A stretch of 64,000 nucleotides of DNA from Marchantia polymorpha subsp. ruderalis (taxonomy: Eukaryota; Streptophyta; Marchantiopsida; Marchantiales; Marchantiaceae): NCBI GenBank assembly GCA_037833965.1, contig AP031359.1:4832001-4896000 (forward strand). The letters are read 5' to 3'. The position numbers were made by a program, and so were the translations under genes. Positions 1 to 10,719 of the stretch are shown here, in pieces. The notes below the pieces were generated by a model. It was given only the letters and a program-made list of their open reading frames with translations. It did not search any database and was not told where the DNA came from. Each line of letters opens with the position of its first letter. Within the stretch, counting starts at the first letter, position 1.

Positions 1-422
1 TGAGTAGAGCATGTCAGTGATGTATGATGTATGGCGATACCGAGTCGCACGACAACTATCATGTGTATAGATGTTGAGTTCAGATTTGAGTCGGAAGCAC
101 GTTGGGACGCGGCTGACGTTGGACGGTCGAGGAACATTGGCGTGGGTCGACACTTCACGTAGCATATAGTCAAGGCGAGCTCGAAGAACTGTCAGTTCTT
201 CGAGTTGAGCCTTTTGCGTAGGGATATGTCTGTCCCATTAGCTTTGACTCTATTCTCCCTATAGTGGAGTGAGTTTGGCTTGACTTGATGTTTGTGTTTT
301 GAACTTTTTCCGTTGTGATACCTTTGTGTGTGACCACTCTCGTTCCTTATGTATGTATGTGTGAGTTAAGAGTAGAGCATGTCAGCGATGTATGATGTAT
401 GGCGATACCGAGTTGCACGACA
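1..422. repeat. pair of direct repeats about 367 bp apart
   Basis: The first ~54 bases recur almost unchanged at 368-422 (both contain ATGTATGATGTATGGCGATA). The window therefore starts inside a duplicated unit of about 367 bp, possibly part of a longer tandem array or an LTR edge. No protein is recognisable between the copies. Confidence 0.7.
180..204. repeat. perfect 12-bp inverted repeat
   Basis: CTCGAAGAACTG at 180-191 and its exact complement CAGTTCTTCGAG at 193-204 are separated by one base. It lies inside the repeat unit described for 1-422. Role unknown. Confidence 0.7.
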
Positions 423-851
423 AGGAAAAGAATCACAAACCGGATGGCAACAAAAGAATTTTAGGTTCAAACTTGGCTCCGCCAACATGGCATACTTTTT
501 TGTTGGTTCGTGAATCTTGCGTGATCCGTTGTTCGTAATTTCCAAAGCATTAAGATATAATCTCAAATGCATATGCACGCAACAAGACTTATTTTTTAGT
601 GTGAGGGGTATGGAAAGTTGAGACGCAATGTTATGATGAGAATTAGGGTTATAAACTTTTTTGAGGCGGCAAGAAAGTGGTGATTCAGTAGTAAGTTTCA
701 TTGCTGGTGATTAGTGTAGTACATGGGAAGTATAAGTGATGCATTAAAGACAAAGAAGCAGACAAGAATTTGTTTAGGCTTCTTGTCATTGTAGTGCGAT
801 GGCGGCAAGAAGACAATATCAAAGCAATGAGAATCTTTAGGTGGGAGCAAC
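423..851. other. unassigned left flank of element A
   Basis: No supported gene. A minus-strand open frame (366-701) is Lys/Cys/His-rich without family features and looks like chance. The last bases before 857 (AAGCA) are the target duplication of element A. Confidence 0.4.
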
Positions 852-989
852 AAGCATGTGGGGCCTACTTTTTTGTTATTTTATAAAATTAACAAAAACA
901 TAAACATATGTGTGTAGAAGATAGTCATATAAGCTGGAAAGAGTAGATTTATAGGAGTTATGTCAGGATTAGTTAGGATTTGTCTACGT

Positions 990-1003
990 CCGAAGATCTT
1001 CGG
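990..1003. repeat. TTCGG palindrome in element leader
   Basis: CCGAAGATCTTCGG is a perfect 14-bp palindrome, followed by further TTCGG repeats up to 1060. Elements C, D and E carry TTCGG-rich blocks at the same place upstream of the gene, so it is a family feature, perhaps promoter-linked or a hairpin in the transcript. Confidence 0.6.
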
Positions 1004-1279
1004 ATCTTCGCGTCTTCGGCGCAGCCTTTTTACGACGCACGAAGAGCTGCGTCTTCGGCGAAGACATCGGAATCAATTTTAAATCACGCAACGGGCCGGA
1101 CGAGGTTTGCACGCGTCGGCAGTTCTACGAGGCGCAGGAGACAGCAATGTTAGGGCTTCAAGGGTAAAGGCAGAAAGAGGAGACTGCGCGCCGACATTGC
1201 AATATCGAGCAAGAACGACCGAGAGTGAGCGGAATTGCAATCGAGCCAACCCGCGATTTGCGAAGTGCAAATTGAACAC

Positions 1280-3852
1280 ATGGCGCCCAAGAAGAGTGAG
1301 AAGGTGAGGAAATTAGTTCCCTTGAAGGTGCCGTATGAGGAATTGAGACCCTTCAGACATGAGTTGAGGGAGCTGCTGTTAGAATTCCTTTTGTGGAATT
1401 ACGTCTCAGCGAGTATATGGAAGGAAGTTATGGACAAAAGCGCGACCGAAGGCGAGGAGCTCCGCGGTAATCCCATGCTGTGGACTGTCGAGCATTGGAC
1501 GAAAGTAATGGGACCGTGCGCGGGAAGCAACGGAGACCTTCTGTTTGACAAGAATAGCGTAAGACTCACGCGCGTCAAGGAATTCTCTTACGGGCCTCTC
1601 TTCGAGACGGGAAGACAAGGAACAAATGGATGGAAGACGGTTGATTATAAGGATCCGAAGAGAAGGGCGATCGCGTTGGGGATTATGCACATCTTACGGC
1701 CAGCGCGCACGACCTATTTGACGGCCTGGCAGGTAGGATTCTTCGAGCGCATTTTGAAGGGACAGCGCGTACATTGGGCAAGGATCTTTTACGATCTTGT
1801 CTGGGTGAATGCGTCTGGTCGATGGACGGGATCGATGACCAACCATCTTACCTCCTTTCTGGTATATTTCTATCGAGGAATGGGATTGCTTACGAGGGAG
1901 GAGGAAAAGCGATTTCCAAAGGAGCGGGAGAACTTCACAGTGGAGTCCAGTGAAGGGACCAAAGACAAAAACCCATCTCCCGCAATTCCAGCACACACTA
2001 CCGCTCGAGGACCAGTGCAGGTGGACGTGATTCCAAGGAAGGGGCAGCTAGAAAGGCGAGTGGCAAAGAAGAGGAAGGTCGTAAGCGATGATGAGGAGGA
2101 ATTGGCCCACATAGTAAGAAGGGTGGATATGGCAGTAAGTGGAGTTAGACAGCACAAAGCTCGCGCAAGACCTAAGAAGAGGGCGAAACGAAGGATGGTG
2201 ACAGTTGAGGTGTCAGATAGCAGTGTGGAGAAGACGGTGGCACCAATTGTGAACACATTCGAAGTCACAAATAGCGAGGTAATGCGATCTGTGGAGTTAG
2301 AGGTACCTTCGGAGGCGTCAATTGAAGAACCGGCAGATACACCGGCAGAACCTTTGAACGAGGAAACGGAATTGGTAAGTCCGATTTCTTTGTCTTCGGA
2401 GCGGACACGGTCTGCGCTAGGCGAAGGGACACCCCAGATGAAGATGAACGAGGACATGGAGAAGGAGTTTACTTCGAGCGAGGAAATTCTGGAACAGGTT
2501 GTCGCAAGAGTAGGAGGAACGGTGGTGGAAGCCGAGGGCACTACACTGCCGACGTCTCCTGTGGAAGAGGTGAGAGCCGAAGAAGGAGAGAAGACTTCGG
2601 GCGAAGAAGTGAAGACATTGGAGGTTACATTTCTTGAGTTCTTGCAGGATAGTGTGGTACCATTGTTGAAGTACTTGGACGGGAAGAGGAAAAAGTATGC
2701 TGTATCACAGGAGCCGGGATTCTATGTTCAGATGATCAGCAACCGAACGAAGCTCAAGAGAGCAGTTGCAGTAAAGAGGGAGTGGGATTCCGCGACTTCA
2801 GTGGCACGGGAGCGAGCTGCAACCTTGTCAGCCGAGTGCGCAGCAGTGAAGGCGACATTGCGGGAGCGAGAAGCCCAGCTTTGGGAGAAGGAAACCGAGT
2901 GCGAAGTACTGCAGCTAAATCTAGAGAAGGAATCGAGACGCTGTGCTGAATTGGAAGAGACCTGCAGAGTACTTCGTACCTCTAATGAGAATGCCCAGAA
3001 GGTAACAGTGGATTTAATGTCGAGGGTGGAGAAATCCAGGGAAGCTTACGATGCAGCAATCAAAAGGGCGGAGCGATTGATTGCAACAGCAGAGAAACGA
3101 GAGAAGAAGCATATTGAAGACCTTGCTGCATTGAAGGTTCGAAGAGCCGAAGAAGCTCGGATCGCCGAAGAACTTCGGGGCAAGCTCGCAGGTACGAAGA
3201 CGGCGGAGGAAGATCTTCGGAGGCGAATTTCAGAGATTGAGTCGAAGTGTGAAATTGAATTCCGACGTGCAGAGGAGCTATCAGCAAATCTGTCGGTGGA
3301 AAATCAGAAACATGAAGACGAGTTGAAGGATTGGGTCAAGAAATTGGCAGAGTACGAGTCGGCCAAGTCTTCGGAGGTCAAATGTAGATTAAAGGTTGAT
3401 TCTGACTGTTGACGGTTACGGGAGCAGTAAGGGAAGTCGGAGATGAAATCGGAAGAGTCGCAGAGGAGAATGCAAAAGGCAGAGGATGCCTACCGTCAGT
3501 TGCGGGAGGATTCAACCGACGTGTTGAGGTTGCGGTTAGAGAAGTGCCTGAACGGGTTCGCGATGTGGGAATTGGATTCGGTGAAGTGGTTGAAACTGGA
3601 TCTGCTCGAACGACGGCTGATGAGTGCGAAGTACAGCGGATCCGCAGGACACAAACAGATTGTAAAGTTAGTTAATTCATTTTAGAGGAATTGAATGAGG
3701 CGCGCGAGAATGTAGAAGTTGAGATTGTAAACGTGTTGCGTAGATTAGGAGTAGAGAATAGTTCAGACGATGCTGTAACCGTTACATCGGACGACACAAC
3801 CCTTGAGGCCGATTCGCCTCAAGCGGTTGATATCTCAAAGTTGCCATTGTGA
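1280..3852 (+). pseudogene. LKVP-family coiled-coil protein gene (element A), best preserved copy
   Basis: Start chosen at ATG 1280 (MAPKK...) because elements C and D have the matching MTPP/MAPP start, although the frame is open from 1235. It is open for 710 codons to TGA 3410-3412. A second in-frame TAA follows about 7 codons later, and one frame change near 3680 precedes the family stop at 3850-3852, giving about 857 codons in all. N-terminal domain (residues ~10-215): LVPLKVPYEELRPFRHEL, then NPMLW, NGW, KDPKRRAIALG, and TTYLTAWQVGFFERILKG with HWARIF. Middle (~215-470): Lys/Arg-rich, then Glu/Ser/Thr-rich, probably disordered. A second conserved block VVPLLKYLDGKRKKYA (~480) leads into about 250 residues of Glu/Ala/Arg coiled coil. 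No catalytic domain is seen. The N-domain faintly resembles plant gag-like or transposon-associated domains (low confidence). Probably the element's own structural protein. Confidence 0.75.
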
Positions 3853-3891
3853 ATAAAGAGGCCCAAGGCTCTTTCCTTGGGGGGCTTTTTT
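3850..3891 (+). terminator. AATAAA plus stem-loop and T run (element A)
   Basis: The stop TGA overlaps AATAAA (3852-3857). CCCAAGG (3862-3868), loop CTCTTT and CCTTGGG (3875-3881) form a 7-bp stem followed by TTTTTT. The same arrangement occurs in C and D and, with changed stem bases, in B and E. It is probably the 3'-end or polyadenylation signal of the element transcript. It looks like a bacterial intrinsic terminator, but nothing else here is bacterial. Confidence 0.6.
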
Positions 3892-4686
3892 GTCAATTGA
3901 CTTGTCTCAACTGTCATTCTGTCTTTGCTGTGTGTCCCTGTACTGGTGTGTGATCCAAACATTGAGCACGGCGCGCTCCTGTTTGTCGAAGTTACCGCAA
4001 TCGGAGTTGTGAATATTTGGCCTGGATGTCTTGAGTAGCCTAGGGTTACCGCAGGATTTAAGCAAGTTCGGGTCTGTGTATTCGGGTCAGTGTGTTGAGA
4101 TGTATGCAGTGCTGGGAAGTTTTCCCCCTGAAATATAAGTGTGAGATCGCTTGCGATTCTTGCAGGTTGTGTTTGGAAAAGTTTCAGGTTGTGAGTACGG
4201 TTTTGCACTACCTTCTGAGTCTTCGGCTCTAGCTGAGTAGTGTCTTCTGGGAGTAGCATTGGCCTAAGAAGTAAAACTTCGTAGTAGAATGCTATCTTGT
4301 GACAAATCGTGACTTTTGTGTCTGTTTCTGTCCTCGCGGGATCGGATCTATACCATTATGCTCCATTTTGGTATTTGTCTGTTATAAAGCAGCAAGCCGC
4401 AAGGTGAAGAATAAACAAAGGCAATGATCTTTGTAGTCAAAGGGAATTTTGAACAAACAAAGAAAAGACAAAGAAACTAGAACACACTAACAATGAGAAG
4501 CTTGTGCTAGACATTGTTTTTCCACAAATTTATGTATTTCTTTACATATATCATGTTTAAAAAGCATGAACAAAGAAATTGATTGAGGTTGTGAGTGATC
4601 ATGAAAAGAGAGCTTTTATAAATGCTGCATTAGAAGACTTGTGGTTTGGAAGCACATTGACTGCTGATGGAGAAGAATTTGATGTA

Positions 4687-6560
4687 GAAAGATCTCCTGC
4701 AATCAAGCTTCTATTATTTTACAAAAAAATTTCAACTCTTTGAGCCAAAGTTTGTGAACTACTTTCAAACAGAATGGAAATCTTGTATGGGTAAGTGTAA
4801 ATTTGTAACATGTGGATCCATATGGTGTTATTATATTTTGGAAGTCATTTTTTGCTTAATGATCTTCCACAAGTACATCTAACTTACTGTTTTTGAATTC
4901 ACGTTCGTGGATTTGTGATGAAAGTAAAAAGACATGCTGTAACTAGGGTTGGAGGTACGGCAAAATTTTTGTAACTAGAGTTGGAGGCACGGCCAAATTT
5001 TTGCAGCCATGCCCGTGCCCCATTTCAAGATCAAAAGGCATGCCCGTATCACAATACGTATATTTACAAAGTATACATAAATTTAAGTATTATACGTGAA
5101 TATACTTATAATAAGTAATTTTAACTAAAATATAATTAATCTAAAATTAGTTATAGTTAGAGTATATTGAACGATGCTTTATAATTTATAGAACATAGCA
5201 CACTATACTTCGAGATGATCTACACATGCACTATACAACTTAGTATATCACATTTTAAGTACTAGACCACTACACCAGAGAGTTTTTCACGTTTTCACTA
5301 CACCAGATTCTGAGTGCTGTTTCCAGATCACGCAGACATTTCATTGCTGCAGATCATATTTAAGACCTGGGACTGAGTTCATCAAAAGTTTTGCACTTGC
5401 ATAGAAATAAAAAAACGACGCATACACGAATATTCCAAAGCTACATTAAGATTAAGACGTATATACATACGGGCATGCCCCGTATACAAAATGCAAATGA
5501 GGCATGCCCAGGGGCATGCCCCCGTGCCCTCGCTCGGGGGCATGCCTTTTTGGCTCTGCCTCAAACCCTAGCTGTAACAATCAAGATATCAACAACGCTA
5601 TGAAATCAATGCATGGACACATGAAGGATATTCTTTATGGATGGCGCAATAATGCACATGAGCAACATTTGGATTATACAATATATGGTCTGCTAGGGGA
5701 TTATTTAATGAGAATTTGGTACAAAGATCAAAAGAAGCTTCTTGGCTTTGCAATTAAGAAGAAAAATCAGCGTGTGATTGATGTGATCATCAAGACAAGA
5801 TCTATGCTCAATGTCCATGTTAGTTGGCCTCATGGCTATGCAGACTCCGCATTAGTGGGCTCTACATCAAAGCCAAATAGAATGTATCTTGTAAATTGGA
5901 GGCGAGAAAAGTATGCATGCGAGTGCTTTTGATCACTTCAAGACAATTTTTGCAAACATCAGAATTACCTCATATTGCAATTTTCACTTTAGTTGCATAT
6001 ATTACAGTTTGACATCTGTATAGTTGGTTAACACTACTTGTTTCTTGTGTGTCTAAATTCTTATTCTACAAAGGAAAGGGTATTCTGAGACCAACATCCG
6101 CATTTGTTTGGGCATACGCTTTGGTGGAATACGAGGTGAAATTAAAGAGCTCTTTGAAAAAAGTCTTTCATCACAGATATATGATTTGTATAAGGATCCA
6201 TTCAGTCAACCCAAAAGTAGTTGCACATATCAAAGTCAAAGAAGATCACCATGACACTTTCAGCCCTATAGAAGGTAATTTAAAATATTATTTCAATGTC
6301 ACAAGTGCACATATTACAGATTGTGATCTTGCAATTTGCGTGGCCATGCAAGTTTTTGAAGCTACCTAACCGTACACGTTCTCTATTTTATCAGATACAA
6401 ATAGTCATGTAGAAAAAACAACAAAGCCGACAGATTTGAAGGAGAAAGAAAAGGCCAAGCGTGCTCTCCATACTCAATTGATATGGCTGAAGTACTTTTT
6501 AGATGAAAACTCAAGTATGATCAAAGTGGAAGAGCTAGAGCTCTGACATTGCATTTGACG
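4687..6560 (+). pseudogene. SWIM zinc-finger protein (MULE-like) pseudogene, split by a MITE
   Basis: Several + frames fit a SWIM-domain transposase-like protein. At 4720-4795 a frame reads FEPKFVNYFQTEW. The MITE at 4944-5570 then interrupts it, and on its right the frame continues INNAMKSMHGHMKDIL through LMRIWYKDQKKLLGF. It ends in a SWIM-like CxC...CxH run (KYACECF, a TGA stop at 5930-5932, then NFCKH, ending about 5965). After a probable intron (acceptor near 6073) comes KGYSETNIRICLGIRFGG, as expected C-terminal to SWIM in such proteins. Stops and frame changes mark it as dead. The MULE transposase DDE core is not visible, so a host SWIM protein is possible. Its 5' end would lie near or beyond element A. 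Confidence 0.5.
4944..5570. mobile_element. hAT-like MITE 1 (627 bp, 8-bp TSD)
   Basis: Terminal inverted repeats TAGGGTTGGAGG... and ...CCTCAAACCCTA are flanked by the perfect 8-bp duplication GCTGTAAC (4936-4943, 5571-5578). An 8-bp TSD with a TAGGG end is typical of non-autonomous hAT elements (family knowledge). The interior has many GGCATGCC/GGGCATGCCC palindromes and no ORF. It interrupts the SWIM pseudogene. A relative lies at 37528-37983. Confidence 0.8.
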
Positions 6561-7915
6561 TATCAAGGAGGCTTACCAAGCATGGAGTACTGGTATAATA
6601 CTTTCTATTGCACACATGTGACGTACAGCCATGCCAGATAAGCCCAACTCATCATTCAGGAAATTGACTTGGCTTGAAAAGTTAGTAGGCAATAAACATC
6701 ATAAGACACCGAGAGGACTTAAAACAGAAGAAAGATTTAGAGCCCCAATCATAGATTTAGGAAAGGTAGAAGAATTTGCTTTGCAGCTTAGATTGCAAAA
6801 GGGCAGGCAAAAAGCCAAAAAACCTCAAAGTCTGATCAAGCAATTCTATCAAGCAAGTGCAAATAGAGACAAATGCAAACAGGAAAAAGCTAGAATCTTA
6901 GGAGAGACATCAACTTGACTCTTTCTCCCTAACTTCTCTACTCGTGATGAGTGAATGTTGTTTCAATATCCCAATGATATAAAACCTTTTTGTTCAATTC
7001 CATATTTGAATGTCACTATGCGCAGATTACAGTTTGGAATTAATAAAAACTTCATTTGTTCTCCTTCTGTTAATACACGCATCTCTGGCACTATATAAGT
7101 TGAACCATGCTGAAAAGAGGTAGGCTCACCCTACCTGTAATACTTGTATTACAATTGCTCTTATTGCATGACTGAATACTTGATCCAACAAAAAAAAATG
7201 TGCAAGCAATCACGGTAAGTCATTGAAGTACTGAAGCTAGCTAACAATAATGTTCATATACGGCTCTAGTTTTCTTTCTGTGTTGTGAATGCTAGGTCTC
7301 TACTTTGCAATGGGTGTCAAAAACGTGCATGCCTGGCTAGAACAATTTTCATCACTTTCACAAGCAGGAAATAAGTAATGGATTAATCATTTCACTTGCT
7401 TGTCAGGTGCTAAGTATAATCGCATCACATAATTGACAACATTGTCATCATGCACAATTACCTTTTAGATTTCAATCATAGCAAAGTTTAAAAACTCAAG
7501 ACTAACAATTATCTCATATGCAGCAATGCTCTCCGATCTTCTTGAAGTGCAAATGCATAAATTGCAGAAAGCACTTCATGTAGCTCTTGCGCACTGCCCT
7601 CCCAAACCTCAAATGCTAGCTCTATTTCAATACCACACCTTCTTTAGTCCAAACTGTAATTTTGGGATTTACTTTTGTGCATACTGTGCTTTAGACATAT
7701 CAAACTACCATATTCGTAATGCTATGGTTGAAATCTTAGATTAGCAAGAACGGTTTACTCTATGCAAAGAACATTACCATGAAATGTTTGGACAATTTGT
7801 GGACAAGAAGAAGCTCACCTGGAATGACAAGCACAATCTTGTTCATGTTTGTATCATCATAAGCAGCATTTGTGGTAGCGTAGTTTTTTCAACTTTTTGG
7901 AAACAATGAAGTTTG
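6561..7915 (+). other. downstream remainder of the SWIM region, no clear gene
   Basis: Short basic open frames (6631-6918, Lys-rich; 7526-7744) could be decayed 3' exons of the SWIM pseudogene or unrelated debris. Recurrent ATTACAGTTTGGA-like pieces resemble intron acceptors. No recognisable domain. Confidence 0.25.
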
Positions 7916-7939
7916 AGTCAAGTACATAGCCAAAGTTGA

Positions 7940-9497
7940 CAAGTCAGAGGACGAGGTTGAGGAACGGACGAAGAAGAAGAGGAAATTACATCGAGTCGCA
8001 ATTTCGGAAACGACTGATCATCGTGCAAATTTGAGTTCGGAGGCCAGTTTTCACGAAGTTGAGATTGGCAAATGTACGTGATCGTAGCAAGATGAAGGAG
8101 AGAGTACAGCTGAGTGAGGATGAAGGAAGCACGGAGTTCAGCGAAGCCGCCTCTCAAGGCCGAATTACTTCGGCGGAGTGGGCGGAGATAGAAGCCAAAG
8201 TGGCGGGCACGGAGGAAGAGGGACCTTGGACAAAGAGTCTTCGGCCTTTGGAGTGGGGATATTTGGCAGTACTAGCGGATGATCCGGCAAAGGATGCAGA
8301 AGAGCAAAGAGGTGACATAGAGGTGAAGACTTTGAGCCAAGTACATCGTCCTTTGGGCCAACCAGTTGTGTACACTCCTTCGGGGAAGGTATGTTTGGAG
8401 ATACCTGCAGAGCAACAGCTCGCGCCTTCAACTCAGATGTCTTCGGGTAAAGTCGACTTAGACAATGGCAAAGATCCTTTGGCTGAAGAATCTAAGTCGG
8501 TTGTACTTAGTGCAGCAGACATGTTGGACGAACAAGTCATTTCCTTGCTCACGTATCTGAACAAGAAGATGAAGAAGTACGCCGAGCCATCAATCGCGGG
8601 ATCCTACGTGGAGCTAGTGCGTAGTAGGACTCGGGTCGCATCTACAAAGGTAGCCGAGAGAGTGGTGAGCTTGACCTCTGAGTGCGTGACCGTGAAGACT
8701 ACTTTGCAGGAGAAAACGAAGCGACTTTGGAAGTTGAAGTCGGAGTGTGTTGAACTTTAGAATAGTTTGGCAACGGAGAAGAATCTTCGGGCGTCGTTGG
8801 AGAAGGAAAGCGAGAGCCTTTGGATCGACATCAGCAATGCGCAGAAGGTAAAAGTGGAACTTTGGGACAAAATGGAATTATCTCCGAAGGAATTGGAGAG
8901 AGAATTGTAGCGCGCGAAGGAGCTTATAGCATTTCTGGCGGCAAGGGATTAATCACATACAACTGATTTAGCGGCAAAGGCGAAGGAGTTGGCTGATTGT
9001 GAAGCTACTAGGTCTTCAGAGTTGAAGCTAAGGAAGAAGTTGGATGTCGATTGTAACGAGATGCGATCTCAACTGTCAATAATTGAGGAGCGGTTGATCA
9101 TGACTGAAGCTAAACTGCTGGAGGTAAAGACGAAGAATCAGCAATGAGCGAGTCAGATGCACGAGGCATTGAGTGCGAATGTAAACTGATGCCTTTGCGG
9201 TTATGTGGAGTGGGAGATTCAGACGCTCAAGTGGATGAAGTTGCGAGAGTTGGAGCGTCGCGTGACAACTTTGATCGCTAGTAGCGTAGGGGGACATCGA
9301 CATTTAGATAGGAAGCTAGATTCGTTCATCTCCGGTTTGGAGTAGACAAATGAGAATTTAGCATTAGAAGTATAGGCCGCTCTGCGTAGGACAGGAGTAG
9401 ATAGGAACTCACCGGGCGTGGCAACTGCCGGATCAGCTGGCGTTGCGCATGTTGGAAGCTTGCATCACAACGAGTTATTAGGAATAGTTAGTTAGTT
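7940..9497 (+). pseudogene. LKVP-family protein remnant (element B)
   Basis: The longest open piece, 8059-8760, holds the family block VISLLTYLNKKMKKYAEP followed by coiled coil. Its upstream part (SAEWAEIEAKVAGTEEEGPW) matches element F (AKWADVEAHQARTEDEWPS). After the TAG at 8758 the frame continues recognisably with several stops (8908-8910, about 8950 and others) through the C-terminal segment (CLCGYVEWEIQTLKWMK). The N-terminal domain is absent. Non-functional. Confidence 0.65.
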
Positions 9498-9530
9498 AGA
9501 GTTCCAAGGCTCTGCCTTTAGGGGGCATTT
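9498..9530 (+). terminator. stem-loop after element B gene
   Basis: AAGGC (9506-9510), loop TCT, GCCTT (9514-9518), followed by a G and T-rich stretch, is the counterpart of the CCCAAGG/CCTTGGG hairpin of A, C and D. Stem bases differ but pairing is kept. Confidence 0.45.
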
Positions 9531-10299
9531 TCCATTAGTTAATATTTCAGATTTCAGTCTGCATTCCTTCGCGCGTTTGTGAGTTGTGTGTTTTGTCACC
9601 GTGCGCGAGTTGCTTTGGTTTGTTAAAGATACCGCATCTAAAGTAGAAAATCCAATACGGATGTTCTGAGTGGTGCATAACGTAGCTCAGGATTTAAGCA
9701 AATCTGTAAATTGAAAGCTCGGTGCAGCCGGCTGAGTGTATACCTTGGGAATTTTCTCCACTGAATATCAATTGCAGAGTCGCATGCGGCTCATGTAGGC
9801 TTTGATTGGACAATTTTTAGGTGTGATTGTGTTTCTACTTTGCAATGCAATGCCTTCAGACTTAGCACTTGCAATGTCTTCTAGGAGTAATAGATGTCTA
9901 AGAAGTAAAACTTTGCAATAAACTGTTAAACCATTGCACTACATGGATCTCTAGGTTGGTCCTCTTGGAATCGGATCTTTATCATTATGCTCCATTGCGG
10001 TAATTATCTGCTATTACAACATTACTCAATTTTGGAAAGTAAGCATCAAAAACATCCTTTTGCAATTTGCGTTCTTGCTTTGCGTTTGAAACCTATGTCG
10101 ACATATCTCGTTCAAAAAGCTTCCGAAGTGAAATTGTCATTTTGATATCCTTTTCTCTCTTCCGACTCAATTTCTCAACCATTGCATGCTTCCTTGGCCG
10201 TTTGGTGGAGGAAAAGAAATGAGGAACGCTCATGCCGGGCTTTTCAAGGAATTTCTCCAGGGCCTTGATCATATGTCAAACCCCAATTTTCATAAACAC

Positions 10300-10700
10300 T
10301 TATGGAAGTGTGCCTTCAAAGCGATGCACAAGCAACAGATTACCAGGAAGAAAAGCACAGTGGAACATGTAATCATCGTCTACAAACAAAATCCGTCTGT
10401 AGCTATAAGAAGAACAACTTGCATCAACCAATGCTTTGTCCTTTACTCTAATGGCTTTCTGAACCCCTATGTCTCGATTAGCAAACCAAGTGAATAGAAG
10501 CTTATCCTTTAGCTCCTTCCCAAAATTAGGTTCCATCCAATGAATCTCCTTTTGATGCGTTTCATTGCTCCACATTGCAATTGTGTGACCGGCCTCAACA
10601 ATATTACCTAGAACATCACAAAGTCTCGGACGCAATTGCAGGTTGTCTTGCCCTTTTGCATCAAATCTCCTTTTGATGGCTGGCTCTTTCTACAACTTGC
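10300..10700 (-). pseudogene. FCP1/NIF-like HAD phosphatase fragment
   Basis: The minus strand is open from about 10700 to 10300 and reads RPRLCDVLGNIVEAGHTIA, MWSNET, KELKDKLLFTWF and RILFVDDDYMFHCAFLP. FCP1-type phosphatases have the same order: RPxLxxFL, WS/T, LLFxWD, then xxDDxPxxxxxNP before the C-terminus (family knowledge). The N-terminal catalytic DxDGT motif is not visible, so this is a central to C-terminal piece. It may be an exon or a captured fragment. Moderate to low certainty. Confidence 0.4.
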
Positions 10701-10719
10701 TTCTATGAAGGTACATGTT

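Larger units (their letters stand above)
857..4386 (+). mobile_element. LKVP element A (complete, 3.53 kb, 5-bp TSD)
   Basis: The unit starts TGTGGGGC and ends GTTATA, which is three bases short of the family ending TTATCACA. It is flanked by the direct repeat AAGCA (852-856 and 4387-4391). Order inside: a 420-bp leader with TTCGG palindromes, one long gene (1280-3852), AATAAA overlapping the stop codon, a stem-loop with a T run, and a 500-bp tail with the family motif ATTATGCTCCATTTT. No reverse transcriptase, integrase or transposase is encoded. Length matches elements C (3,536 bp) and D (3,524 bp). TG...CA ends with a 5-bp duplication suggest insertion by a retroviral-type integrase (inference). 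Solo LTR and TIR-transposon readings are both open. Confidence 0.8.
7920..10018 (+). mobile_element. LKVP element B (5'-truncated)
   Basis: The start is approximate: family sequence begins around 7920 inside the variable middle of the gene, so the leader and N-terminal domain are missing. The 3' tail is complete: stem-loop near 9504-9520, the ATTATGCTCCATT motif near 9985 and the family-type ending CTATTACA at 10011-10018. With the 5' end gone no target duplication can be paired. B and F share middle-region sequence not found in A, C or D, so they form a subfamily. Confidence 0.65.

Noticed and set aside
1870-2541. 223-aa minus-strand ORF opposite the element A gene
   Set aside because: Shadow of the + strand Glu/Ser/Thr-rich region; Ser/Thr-rich antisense composition and not maintained in C or D.
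3862-3891. Rho-independent bacterial terminator
   Set aside because: The shape fits, but the same hairpin occurs in every LKVP element in a plant-like context with AATAAA; no bacterial gene structure is present.
857-4386. Element A as a complete small LTR retrotransposon with its own two LTRs
   Set aside because: The first ~420 bp and last ~500 bp of the unit show no similarity to each other.
4944-5570. MITE 1 as coding (ORFs at 5382-5603 on both strands)
   Set aside because: GGGCATGCCC palindromes create paired open frames; TIRs and the 8-bp TSD explain the segment better.
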